From the NCBI RefSeq assembly GCF_022059845.1, contig NZ_CP091851.1:4949501-5013500 (forward strand): a stretch of 64,000 nt of DNA. Direction: 5' to 3'. The notes beneath the pieces are model-generated. The model searched no databases and was not told the origin of the DNA. It saw only the letters and a list, made by a program, of their open reading frames with translations. Below are positions 1-7,396 of this stretch, piece after piece; the first letter of the stretch is position 1, and each line of letters opens with the position of its first letter. This DNA comes from Terrirubrum flagellatum. Lineage in GTDB: Bacteria > Pseudomonadota > Alphaproteobacteria > Rhizobiales > Beijerinckiaceae. Both the position numbers and the translations under genes were made by a program.

Positions 1-102
1 AAATATCGACAAACCGACTGCAATCCCCCATCGCAGGATGATGCGGATGGCGCGCGGTTTCGCGCCCTCCCGCTCATTGGCTGACGAGAGGGCAGGGCGT
101 TC

Positions 103-1437
103 ATGGGTGTTGTGGTCGACCGCATCGCGACGGATGAAAAGCTTCCTGCGCGCGCCAGCGTCGTCATCATCGGCGGCGGCGTCATCGGCGTCTCGACCGC
201 GCTGTGGCTGGCGCAGAAGGGCGTCGACGTCGCGCTGTGCGAGAAGGGTTGGATCGCCCATGAACAGTCCTCGCGCAACTGGGGCTGGGTGCGCGTCATG
301 GGGCGCGATCCCAAGGAGATCCCGCTTGGCGTCGAAAGCCTGCGCATGTGGCGCGACATGGATCGCCTGGTCGAGGGCGACACGGGATTCAAGCAGGCTG
401 GCATCGTTTATGCCGTCGACACCGAGAAGGAAGTTGAGGCCTATGAGGAATGGCTTGAACATGCGCGGCCGTTCCAGCTCGACTCGCGCCTGCTGAAGCC
501 GTCCGAAATCGCCGATGTGCTGCCCGGCGTGGCGCGCAAATTCGCCGGCGCGATCTACACGCCAAGCGACGCGCGCGCCGAGCCGCAGAAGGCGGTGCCG
601 GCGATGGCGGCGAAAGCGCGCAAGCTTGGCGCGACCATCGTCGAGCAATGCGCCGTGCGGGGCGTCGAGACGAAGGCGGGGCGCGTCAGCGGCGTGGTGA
701 CCGAGAAGGGCGTCATCGCCTGCGATAGCGTCGTGCTCGCCGGCGGCGCCTGGTCGCGCCTGTTCTGCGGCAATTTCGGCGTCGACCTGCCGCAGCTCAA
801 GGTGCTGGGTTCGGTGATGCGCACCGAGCCGTTGGAAGGGCCGCCAACCACCGCCTGCGGCGGTTCGGACTTTGCGTTCCGCAAGCGCTTCGACGGCGGC
901 TACAACATCGCCCAACGCAGCGCTTCGGCCGCCGAGATCACGCCGGACAGCTTCCGTCTGTTCACCGACTTTTTCCCGTCGCTCCTCAAACACAGCAAGG
1001 AATTGCGCATCCGCGCCGGCGCGCGGTTCGTCGAGGAATGGAAGACGCCGCGGCGCTGGAAGCTCGACGAAGTTACGCCGTTCGAGAAAACGCGCGTGCT
1101 CGATCCCAAGCCGGCGCAAAACGTGCTCGACGAAGCGAAGCGAAATCTCATCGCCGCGTTCCCCGCCTTCAAGGACATGAAGATCGCCGACTCCTGGGGC
1201 GGCTATGTCGATGCGACGCCGGACGCAGTGCCCGTCATCGGCGAACTTGAAACCCTGCCCGGATTCTTTTTCGCGACGGGATTCTCCGGCCACGGCTTCG
1301 GCATTGGTCCGGGCGCCGGGCGGCTCGTCGCCGACCTCGTCACCGGCGATCCGACCATCGTCGACGCCGCGCCCTACAGCTACAAGCGCTTCGCGCGCAT
1401 GGCGAAGTCGAAGCCGGATTTCACCGCGCGCGCCTGA
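103..1437 (+). CDS. FAD-dependent oxidoreductase, DAO family
   Basis: A 444-residue flavoenzyme of the glycine/D-amino-acid oxidase (DAO) fold, expected to oxidise an amine or amino acid in the cytoplasm. The FAD-binding Rossmann motif is near residues 21-34 (IIGGGVIGVSTALW), followed by an acidic residue at the end of the second strand (ALCEKG). The C-terminal FAD-closing segment is GFFFATGFSGHGFGIGPGAGR. Length is normal for the family. The ATG follows a purine-rich stretch (GAGAGGGCAGG). No partner gene identifies the substrate. It could equally be a sarcosine-oxidase-like or opine-type oxidase. The family is certain, the substrate unknown. Confidence 0.85.
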   Translation: MGVVVDRIATDEKLPARASVVIIGGGVIGVSTALWLAQKGVDVALCEKGWIAHEQSSRNWGWVRVMGRDPKEIPLGVESLRMWRDMDRLVEGDTGFKQAGIVYAVDTEKEVEAYEEWLEHARPFQLDSRLLKPSEIADVLPGVARKFAGAIYTPSDARAEPQKAVPAMAAKARKLGATIVEQCAVRGVETKAGRVSGVVTEKGVIACDSVVLAGGAWSRLFCGNFGVDLPQLKVLGSVMRTEPLEGPPTTACGGSDFAFRKRFDGGYNIAQRSASAAEITPDSFRLFTDFFPSLLKHSKELRIRAGARFVEEWKTPRRWKLDEVTPFEKTRVLDPKPAQNVLDEAKRNLIAAFPAFKDMKIADSWGGYVDATPDAVPVIGELETLPGFFFATGFSGHGFGIGPGAGRLVADLVTGDPTIVDAAPYSYKRFARMAKSKPDFTARA

Positions 1438-1506
1438 ACGCCGGGGAGACAAAATTCGGGTCGCGCAGCGATTGTCGCGCGGGCGGCGCGGCCCCATGTT
1501 CCCGGA

Positions 1507-2352
1507 ATGTGGACGCGTCGGCATCGCCTTTTTTTGTGCGCGCCGCTTGCGGCGCTGATCGTCGTGGGCGCCTCCCGCGCGCAGACGGTCGCGACTGTGA
1601 CGCCTCCGCAGCAGGAAGCCACAGCGACCGCCGATCCCTGTCTTGCTCCAGGCGGCGCCGAGGCTGCGATTTCGGAGGTCACCGAGTTCGGCGATCTCAA
1701 ACTGTCGGACGGGCGGCTGGGGCGGTTGGCTGATCTTGATCTCGGCGTCGATTCGATCGCGGCCGGGCGCTGGCCAGCGCATGTCTCGGCGATCCGGCAG
1801 GTTCTTTCCGGCCTTCACGGCAAGGTCGATGAGGCCGGCGCCTTTCCCGATCGCTGGGGACGCCTGCCGCTGCGAATCAGCGTCGTCGCTGAAGGAAATG
1901 CGGCCCGGTCCGCCCATGCACTGCTGGTCGAGAAGGGACTCGCCCGGATATGGCCGCTTGGCGAGCAGGATTCCTGTGCAGGCTCGCTGCTCAAGATCGA
2001 ATCCGAGGCGCGTCAGAAGGCGCTTGGACTGTGGCGCGAACCGGGTTCGAGATTGCTGAAATCAGACGAGATCGCAGCGATTCAGGCGATGGCCGGCCGC
2101 TTCGTGATCATCGAGGGAAGGGTCGTTTCGGTGGGCGAACGACCGCGCCGCATCTATCTCAATTTCGGACGCGATTTCCGTCGTGACTTTACAGCAACAC
2201 TCTCGCCGCGTACGGCCAAGCTCCTCGAAAAAGCCGGAATCACGCCGTCTTCGCTGCGCGGGCAGATTATCCGCGTCAGGGGGATGGTTGCAGCGCGGCG
2301 CGCTCCGGCCATCGAGATCACGAGCGCGGGACAATTAGAGGTCGTCAGGTGA
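1507..2352 (+). CDS. Periplasmic SNase-like protein, probably non-catalytic
   Basis: A 281-residue protein with an N-terminal signal peptide (hydrophobic residues about 8-24, ending near SRAQ). The body resembles a thermonuclease (SNase/OB) fold: the segment around DRWGRLPLRIS and the later LLVEKGLARIWP match the part of staphylococcal nuclease that contains Arg87. The catalytic DGDT loop of active SNases is not visible, so nuclease activity is doubtful. The stop codon overlaps the GTG start of the M48 protease gene by four bases (GTGA), so the two are translationally coupled and probably act together in the cell envelope. The start has no strong ribosome site and could be slightly off. Confidence 0.7.
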   Translation: MWTRRHRLFLCAPLAALIVVGASRAQTVATVTPPQQEATATADPCLAPGGAEAAISEVTEFGDLKLSDGRLGRLADLDLGVDSIAAGRWPAHVSAIRQVLSGLHGKVDEAGAFPDRWGRLPLRISVVAEGNAARSAHALLVEKGLARIWPLGEQDSCAGSLLKIESEARQKALGLWREPGSRLLKSDEIAAIQAMAGRFVIIEGRVVSVGERPRRIYLNFGRDFRRDFTATLSPRTAKLLEKAGITPSSLRGQIIRVRGMVAARRAPAIEITSAGQLEVVR

Positions 2353-3806
2353 GGCTGACTGGCAGAGGCTGGGGATGGAGCGCCGGGTTCGCACCGGCGA
2401 CGGCGGCGTTTGTGGCGCTGCTGGTTTCCGGCTGCGTGACCTCGGACGAATCCGGCGTGAAGCCCGTGCCGCTGCCAAGCGCGACGCCGCGCGTCGTCGG
2501 GGCCGCCAATGGAGAAGAGCAGGCGCACGCCCAGCTCGTCGCGGCCTTCGGCGGCGCCTATAAGTCGCCGCGCGTCGAGGGCGTGCTGAACGACATCATC
2601 CACCGGCTGGTGGCGGCGAGCGACGATCCTTCGCAAAGCTACAAGGTCACGATTCTCAACAACCAGTCGATCAACGCCTTCGCGCTGCCGAGCGGCCATC
2701 TCTATGTGACGCGCGGCCTGCTCGCGCTGGCGAATGACACGTCCGAGATCGCGGCCGTGATGGCCCATGAGATCGGGCACGTCACCGCGCGCCATGCGGT
2801 CGCGCGCGGAGAGCTCGAACGCAACGCCGATCTCGTGCGGCGCGTCAGCGTCGATCTGCTGAATGACCAGAACAGCGGCGCGCAGGCGCGCGCCCGCTCG
2901 CGGCTGACGTTGGCGAGCTTCTCGCGCCAGCAGGAGCTTGAGGCCGATCAGATCGGTGTGCGCACCATGGCGAAGGCGGGCTACGATCCCTACGGGTCCG
3001 TGCGCTTCCTGACCTCGCTTGGCCGGAGCTCCGGCTTGCGCGCATCGGGACGCGTCGATTTCCTTGCCACCCATCCCAGCACGCCGGAGCGCATCCAGAG
3101 GGCGACCGCGGCGGCGCGCCAGATCGGCGGGCCGGGCCTTGGCGAACATGGCCGCGAACCCTGGCTCAAGGCGATCGACGGCATGACCTATGGCGATGAG
3201 CCGGGCGAGGGCATGATCCGGGGCCGGCGCTATCTCAATCCGGCCGTCGGCTATCGCTTCACCGCGCCTGATGGTTTCATCCTTGAGCGCAGCGGGCAGG
3301 CCGTGATCGGCCGCGCCAGCAGCGGGTTGCAGGCGATGCGGTTCGACCGTGTTGCGCCAGAGTCCGGCCAGAGTCTTGAAGATTATCTGAAGTCGGGGCT
3401 GCTCGAAGGCGTGGCCGTCGAGGATGTGCGCGGGATGCAGGTCAGCGGCATGCCTGCGGCTGTTGGCGTCGGCCGCAGCAAGGACTGGAATTACCGCCTC
3501 GGCGTCGTCGAGATGAGCGGCAGCCTCTATCGCATGCTGTTTTCGGCGCAGTCGCTGACGCCTGAGATCGACAAGAGCTTCGTGGCCTCGATCGAGAGTT
3601 TCCAGACGCTGTCGCCGGATGAGGCGCGGGCGGCGAAACAGACGAAGATCACGATCGTCACGGCGCAGCCTGGCGACACCGCCGCGACGCTCGCCCAGCG
3701 CATGGCCGTCTCCGATAATGCGGAGCAGCGCTTCCTCGTGCTCAACGGGCTCGACGGACCCAACGCGGTCAAAGCAGGCGAATCCTACAAGATCATCGTG
3801 GAGTAG
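2349..3806 (+). CDS. M48 family zinc metalloprotease, lipoprotein, LysM-like C-terminus
   Basis: A 485-residue periplasmic protease. The N-terminus is a lipoprotein signal with lipobox LVSGC (Cys29), predicting membrane anchoring. The zinc motif HEIGH is at residues 140-144 and the third ligand is the Glu of QQELEADQIG, as in BepA/Loi-type M48 proteins that clear misassembled outer-membrane proteins. After a DUF-type middle domain the last ~50 residues (TIVTAQPGDTAATLAQRM...YKIIVE) look like a LysM peptidoglycan-binding repeat. The GTG start overlaps the preceding SNase-like gene by four bases. Probable role: envelope quality control. Confidence 0.88.
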   Translation: MRLTGRGWGWSAGFAPATAAFVALLVSGCVTSDESGVKPVPLPSATPRVVGAANGEEQAHAQLVAAFGGAYKSPRVEGVLNDIIHRLVAASDDPSQSYKVTILNNQSINAFALPSGHLYVTRGLLALANDTSEIAAVMAHEIGHVTARHAVARGELERNADLVRRVSVDLLNDQNSGAQARARSRLTLASFSRQQELEADQIGVRTMAKAGYDPYGSVRFLTSLGRSSGLRASGRVDFLATHPSTPERIQRATAAARQIGGPGLGEHGREPWLKAIDGMTYGDEPGEGMIRGRRYLNPAVGYRFTAPDGFILERSGQAVIGRASSGLQAMRFDRVAPESGQSLEDYLKSGLLEGVAVEDVRGMQVSGMPAAVGVGRSKDWNYRLGVVEMSGSLYRMLFSAQSLTPEIDKSFVASIESFQTLSPDEARAAKQTKITIVTAQPGDTAATLAQRMAVSDNAEQRFLVLNGLDGPNAVKAGESYKIIVE

Positions 3807-3833
3807 CAGCGTTTCCTTGTCGGCGAAGAGTTC

Positions 3834-3862
3834 TTGACTCGATGATTGTGTAGATACACAAT
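3834..3862 (+). promoter_or_regulatory. Candidate marR promoter (TTGACT-N17-CACAAT)
   Basis: A -35-like TTGACT at 3834-3839 and a -10-like CACAAT at 3857-3862 are separated by 17 bases. A start site 6-8 bases after the -10 box falls at the marR ATG (3869), and no ribosome-binding site is visible, so the transcript may be leaderless. The palindrome at 3844-3863 covers the spacer and the -10 box, which fits autorepression. Confidence 0.55.
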
Positions 3863-3863
3863 C
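3844..3863. promoter_or_regulatory. MarR operator 1 (marR autoregulation)
   Basis: A perfect inverted repeat with 9-base arms and a two-base centre: GATTGTGTAGATACACAATC. It overlaps the spacer and -10 of the marR promoter. The core TGTGTAG-N-TACACA recurs at 4380-4391 and 22801-22814. MarR proteins typically bind such short palindromes as dimers. Confidence 0.75.
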
Positions 3864-3868
3864 GCTGC

Positions 3869-4342
3869 ATGAACGCTCAGGACGAAGATCTGCGGCGACA
3901 GGTTCTCGATATCGGGGCCGGCTGTTTCGCGCTGCAGGCGCGCAAGACCGCCAATCTCATCGCGCGCGTCTATAATCATGCGGTCGCCGGTCTCGGGCTC
4001 GAAATGTCGCAATTCTCGACGCTGTTCCTGATCGCGGCTGGCGGCGGCGAGACGGTGAGCGACGCAGCGCGGCTGCTGGGCGTCGAGCGATCGACGCTGG
4101 TGCGCAATCTCGCTTTGCTGCAGCGCGACAAGTTGATCGTGAAGAGCGAAGGCGGCAGCGCCGGCTATCGCCTGACGTCGCGCGGGCGCGCGCTCACGCG
4201 GCAGGCGGTGCCGAGATGGGCGGCCGTGCAGCGACAGATCGAGGATGCGCTCGAATTGCCGGGTGAACGCGACCCGCGCCCCGGCATGAAAGCGTTGCGC
4301 GCTGCGGCGCGCGGCGTTTCTTCGATTTCCGATACACGGTAG
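3869..4342 (+). CDS. MarR family transcriptional regulator
   Basis: A 157-residue dimeric winged-helix regulator. The DNA-binding region is about residues 60-110: TVSDAARLLGVERSTLVRNLALLQRDKLIV (shown here in family terms as helix-turn-helix) followed by the wing around GYRLTSRGRALT. A palindromic operator sits on its own promoter, and the same operator precedes the next gene and a distant thiolase. The targets are acyl-CoA enzymes, so by analogy with CouR/BadR-type MarR proteins the ligand may be a CoA thioester; that is inference. The ATG lacks a ribosome site and may start a leaderless message. Confidence 0.88.
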   Translation: MNAQDEDLRRQVLDIGAGCFALQARKTANLIARVYNHAVAGLGLEMSQFSTLFLIAAGGGETVSDAARLLGVERSTLVRNLALLQRDKLIVKSEGGSAGYRLTSRGRALTRQAVPRWAAVQRQIEDALELPGERDPRPGMKALRAAARGVSSISDTR

Positions 4343-4379
4343 CGGCGACAATGCGAAGGCTCATCGCTCGCGCTTCTCT

Positions 4380-4391
4380 GTGTAGCTACAC
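4380..4391. promoter_or_regulatory. MarR operator 2 (thioesterase)
   Basis: Perfect 12-base palindrome GTGTAGCTACAC, 39 bases before the preferred ATG of the PaaI-type thioesterase gene. It shares its core with the operator on the marR promoter and with that of the thiolase. No convincing -35 box is seen upstream. Confidence 0.7.
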
Positions 4392-4430
4392 GATATGCGC
4401 CGCAGCCTGCGGCTCATCGGAGGACTTGTG

Positions 4431-4937
4431 ATGACGCTTGCTTCTGCCGTCGAGGTCGGGCCCTGGCCACGCGAGGCGATCGCGCCGCTCAACGGCCGTG
4501 AAGTGCTGGAGCAGATGATGGCCGGCCGTCTGCCGGCTCCGGATTTCGGCGTCACCATGCAGATATGGCCCGAGGAAATTGGCGACGGCCGCGTCGTCTT
4601 CAGGGGCGAGACTGGCGAAGCCTTTCGCAATCCGCTGGGCTCCGTGCATGGCGGCTGGATATCGACGATCCTCGACACCGCGATGGCTTGCGCTATCCAT
4701 TCGCTTCTGAAGCCGGGGCAGCTCTACACGACCACGTCGATGACGATCCAGTTCACGCGCGCGCTGATCGGGGATGGTCAGATTGTGCGCTGCGAGGGCG
4801 TCGCTATTCATGCCGGTGGGCGCGTAGCTACGGCGGAGGGACGACTCTACGATGCGAAGGGGCGCATGATCGCCCATGGCAGTGAGAGCTGCCTGATCAT
4901 GGAGATCGAGCGCAACAAGGCGAGTGCGGCGGCGTAG
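4431..4937 (+). CDS. PaaI family hotdog thioesterase
   Basis: A 168-residue hotdog-fold acyl-CoA thioesterase. The segment NPLGSVHGGWISTILDTAMACA is the family signature: HGG is followed by the long central helix that holds the catalytic acid. It hydrolyses acyl- or aryl-CoA to free acid plus CoA; the acyl group is unknown. I chose the ATG at 4431 because GGAGGA lies six bases before it; an upstream in-frame ATG at 4395 has no ribosome site and abuts the operator. It follows marR on the same strand and carries its own MarR operator, so it is probably a direct target. Confidence 0.85.
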   Translation: MTLASAVEVGPWPREAIAPLNGREVLEQMMAGRLPAPDFGVTMQIWPEEIGDGRVVFRGETGEAFRNPLGSVHGGWISTILDTAMACAIHSLLKPGQLYTTTSMTIQFTRALIGDGQIVRCEGVAIHAGGRVATAEGRLYDAKGRMIAHGSESCLIMEIERNKASAAA

Positions 4938-4943
4938 GGCGGC

Positions 4944-5348
4944 TCAGGCCTGTGCGGGAATTGCTCGCGGCTTCCCCTGATCATCGATGGCGACGAAGGT
5001 GAAAGTCGCGTCCGTCACCTTCTCCATATGGCGCGTATGAAAGCGCACGGCCCAGGCCTCGATATGGATGCGCATGGAGGTGCGGCCGATCTTCTCGATG
5101 TCGGTGTAAACGCAGAGCACATCGCCGACGCGCATCGGGCGAATGAAGGTCATCGCCTCGACCGCCACGGTTACAACGCGGCCGTGCGAGCGTTCGACGC
5201 CGGCGATGCCGCCGGCCTGGTCCATGCGCGACATGACCCAGCCGCCGAAGATGTCGCCATTGGCGTTGGTGTCGGCTGGCATGGCGATCGTGCGCACGGT
5301 CAATTCACCGCGCGGCTTGTCTTCGGTCGTCGGGCCGGTCGTCGTCAT
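4944..5348 (-). CDS. Acyl-CoA thioesterase, YciA/acyl-CoA hydrolase type
   Basis: A 134-residue hotdog thioesterase of the YciA/BFIT-like acyl-CoA hydrolase group. The diagnostic stretch NANGDIFGGWVMSRMDQAGG contains the conserved Asn-Gly-Asp and the catalytic Asp of the helix; AVEAMTFIRPMRVGDVL is the second conserved strand pair. It is a cytoplasmic hexamer in characterised relatives and acts on a broad range of acyl-CoAs. It converges on the PaaI-type thioesterase with only six bases between stop codons. No MarR palindrome is visible upstream, so it need not belong to the same regulon. Confidence 0.87.
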   Translation of the reverse strand: MTTTGPTTEDKPRGELTVRTIAMPADTNANGDIFGGWVMSRMDQAGGIAGVERSHGRVVTVAVEAMTFIRPMRVGDVLCVYTDIEKIGRTSMRIHIEAWAVRFHTRHMEKVTDATFTFVAIDDQGKPRAIPAQA

Positions 5349-5436
5349 GCGAGGTCACATCCGGTTGGCGTGACGTTGATGCCTGCATGCTGCGGCGCTG
5401 ACAACCGCGCCGCATTCGCATTCAGGCGCACACAAA

Positions 5437-5463
5437 AAAACCGCCGCGCGATGCGCGGCGGTT
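5437..5463 (-). terminator. Rho-independent terminator of carD
   Basis: On the minus strand, downstream of carD, a GC-rich stem (CCGCCGCGC / GCGCGGCGG, three-base loop) is followed by a run of seven T. It lies about 30 bases after the carD stop. Confidence 0.85.
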
Positions 5464-5493
5464 GATTTGTTGAGCGAGGCTCGCGGAAGGCGA

Positions 5494-6123
5494 TCAGGCC
5501 GCTTCTTCCTGAGCCTCTTCGTCATCCTGCTCGATGGCGTCGCTCTTGCTGCCGCGCTTCGGCGCCTTGGCGAGCTTCTCCTCGAGCGCCTTCACGGCTT
5601 CCTTCTCGGTGATCTTCCTGACGGCCGCGACTTCGCGCATGACGCGATCGGTCGCCGCTTCGTAGAGCTGGCGCTCGGAGTAGGACTGCTCGGGCTGCGC
5701 CTCGGAGCGATGCAGATCGCGCACCACCTCGGCCACCGCGATCAGATCGCCGGAATTGATCTTGGCCTCGTATTCCTGCGCGCGACGGGACCACATCGTC
5801 CGCTTGATGCGGGCCCGTCCGGTCAGGACTTCGAGAGCCTTGTCGACCACCGCCGGCTCGGACAGCTTGCGCATGCCGACCTGCTGCGCCTTCGCGGTCG
5901 GAACGCGCAGGGTCATCTTGTCCTTGTCGAAAGTGATGACGAACAGTTCGAGCTTGAAACCGGCGACTTCCTGCTCCTCGATCGCGACGATCTTGCCGAC
6001 GCCGTGCGAGGGATAAACCACATGCTCATTGGTCTTGTATCCGTGGCGCCCGCCGGAAGGTTTCTTGGCGGCGACGGGCTTGGCGGGGGCGATCTTGGTA
6101 TCGGGCATCTTTGCTGCGGACAT
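5494..6123 (-). CDS. CarD family transcriptional regulator
   Basis: A 209-residue RNA-polymerase-binding regulator. After a basic Lys/Ala-rich leader (about residues 1-25) the RNA-polymerase-interacting domain begins at YKTNEHVVYPSHGVGKIVAI. The helical C-terminal DNA-binding domain follows (MWSRRAQEYEAKINSGDLIAVAEVVRDLH), and the end is acidic (EQDDEEAQEEAA). In mycobacteria and alphaproteobacteria CarD stabilises open complexes at housekeeping and stress promoters. I chose ATG 6123; an in-frame TTG at 6153 would add ten residues. The gene follows the ferredoxin gene after a 357-base gap and so probably has its own promoter. A strong terminator follows. Confidence 0.92.
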   Translation of the reverse strand: MSAAKMPDTKIAPAKPVAAKKPSGGRHGYKTNEHVVYPSHGVGKIVAIEEQEVAGFKLELFVITFDKDKMTLRVPTAKAQQVGMRKLSEPAVVDKALEVLTGRARIKRTMWSRRAQEYEAKINSGDLIAVAEVVRDLHRSEAQPEQSYSERQLYEAATDRVMREVAAVRKITEKEAVKALEEKLAKAPKRGSKSDAIEQDDEEAQEEAA

Positions 6124-6480
6124 TTGTTGTTCGACTCCCGAACGATGCGACAAAAGACCAACGCCTTTCCGGAGGGCCGGAAATGCATCAATCAGCAGCG
6201 AGAATTACCGTCCAAGCATTCCGGCCGACATGAGCCCGAATGAGCAAGATGTCTGTTTTGGGGGTCCCTGCTGGGAGCTGCTTCGCTGGTTGGAGCCGCT
6301 GAAGTGCGGACGGATCGACTGCGGAAAAACACCTATCACGAAAACCGTGGAAAATCAACGAATTTGCGCAGCGCCGCGTCGTTCCGCCCGCGCGCCTTCA
6401 CTCAACGTTAACGCAAACGGCTTATTACGGACAATTCCGGGCCCGGAACGATCTCGCCCTTCGACAGCTTCGCCGCTTCC
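6124..6480. other. Intergenic region upstream of carD
   Basis: This 357-base gap between the ferredoxin stop and carD is less GC-rich than its neighbours around 6320-6430. It presumably holds the carD promoter and 5' leader. On the minus strand a TTGATT is followed 17 bases later by TAGGTG, which is too weak to call. No coding frame or RNA gene was recognised. Confidence 0.5.
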
Positions 6481-6819
6481 TCAGTCGCCCTGTCCCGGCT
6501 TGTCCGAGAAGTGGGCGTCGAACTTGCCGGGCTTGCCGTCGAACTCCTTGGCGTCTTCCGGCGCGTCGCGCTTGATCGTGATGTTCGGCCAGTTCTTGGC
6601 GTAATTCGCGTTCAGCTCCAGCCACTTGTCGAGCCCGCTCTCGGTGTCCGGCTTGATCGCCTCGGCCGGGCATTCCGGCTCGCAGACGCCGCAATCGATG
6701 CATTCGTCAGGATGAATGACGAGCATGTTCTCGCCTTCATAGAAGCAGTCGACAGGGCAGACCTCGACGCAATCCATATACTTGCACTTGATGCAATTCT
6801 CGGTGACGACATAGGTCAT
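6481..6819 (-). CDS. fdxA: 7Fe ferredoxin (FdxA family)
   Basis: A 112-residue cytoplasmic electron carrier with one [3Fe-4S] and one [4Fe-4S] cluster. Compared with Azotobacter FdI, Cys9, Cys17 and Cys50 should hold the 3Fe cluster and Cys21, Cys40, Cys43 and Cys46 the 4Fe cluster; the free cysteines of FdI are also present (Cys12, Cys25). The C-terminal extension ([21 protein letters not shown]) is typical of the FdxA group. It lies between the S4-protein gene and carD, as in many Hyphomicrobiales. The redox partner is not indicated. Confidence 0.93.
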   Translation of the reverse strand: MTYVVTENCIKCKYMDCVEVCPVDCFYEGENMLVIHPDECIDCGVCEPECPAEAIKPDTESGLDKWLELNANYAKNWPNITIKRDAPEDAKEFDGKPGKFDAHFSDKPGQGD

Positions 6820-7000
6820 CGCTGTCTCCGCGCGCGGCCGCGCCCTTTACTTGCAGGCGCGGTACTGTATGCGGCGGCTCGTCGCAAGCGCGCCGAAGGC
6901 CGCGCCAGCGAAAGAGAAGGCCGCTTCACTTCGCATTCGCCGCATAACGCAAATGTTCTAATCGTAGACCGTTCCGGAGATGGACCTTCGCTTTCGTCTG

Positions 7001-7396
7001 TCATTTGGGCCGAAGGAGCCGGTCCATCGCCCGCCGTTCCGCCGCCGGGATTCCATCAGGCTCGCCGACGGATGCCGCCGGCCGCTCGAAACGGACGGGC
7101 GGCGGCGACAAATCCTCATAAAGGGTTCTTGCCTCCATGGGCGGGCCGCGGCGTTCGCCGGCTGCGATGAATTTCCAGACCAGAACTCGTTCTGGCAGCG
7201 TAACGGTAACAACGTCGCCGGACTTCAGAAGCTTCGCCGGCGTTTCAATCCGAGCGCCGTTCACCCGAACACGACCCTCTGAAACCGCGACTGCGGCAAG
7301 AGAGCGCGTCTTCAGCGCGCGCGCATGCCACAGCCATTTGTCGAGACGCAGGGTCAACGCCTCGCGCTCCGCATCACGCGCCGTCCTTGCCCTCAA
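7001..7396 (-). CDS. RNA-binding S4 domain protein (HslR-like)
   Basis: A 131-residue protein whose first half is an S4 RNA-binding domain (LRLDKWLWHARALKTRSLAAVAVSEGRVRVNG, then ARIETPAKLLKSGDVVTV). Its relative HslR (Hsp15) binds stalled 50S subunits carrying nascent chains. The C-terminal half is basic and proline-rich and less conserved. The start is uncertain: both in-frame candidates are TTG (7396, overlapping the helicase stop by 23 bases, or 7354, immediately before TLRLDKW). The overlap places it in one transcription unit with the helicase. Confidence 0.85.
   Translation of the reverse strand: MRARTARDAEREALTLRLDKWLWHARALKTRSLAAVAVSEGRVRVNGARIETPAKLLKSGDVVTVTLPERVLVWKFIAAGERRGPPMEARTLYEDLSPPPVRFERPAASVGEPDGIPAAERRAMDRLLRPK

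Noticed and set aside
2154-3149. 331-codon frame antisense to the M48 protease
   Set aside because: Pure Arg/Ala/His shadow of a conserved gene on the other strand.
4822-4831. CGTAGCTACG resembling the MarR operator core
   Set aside because: It lies inside the thioesterase coding sequence, lacks the GTG/CAC edges and is explained by codons.
5467-6243. 258-codon frame antisense to carD
   Set aside because: It mirrors the carD reading frame, with Leu/Gly/Arg-rich shadow composition and no family features.
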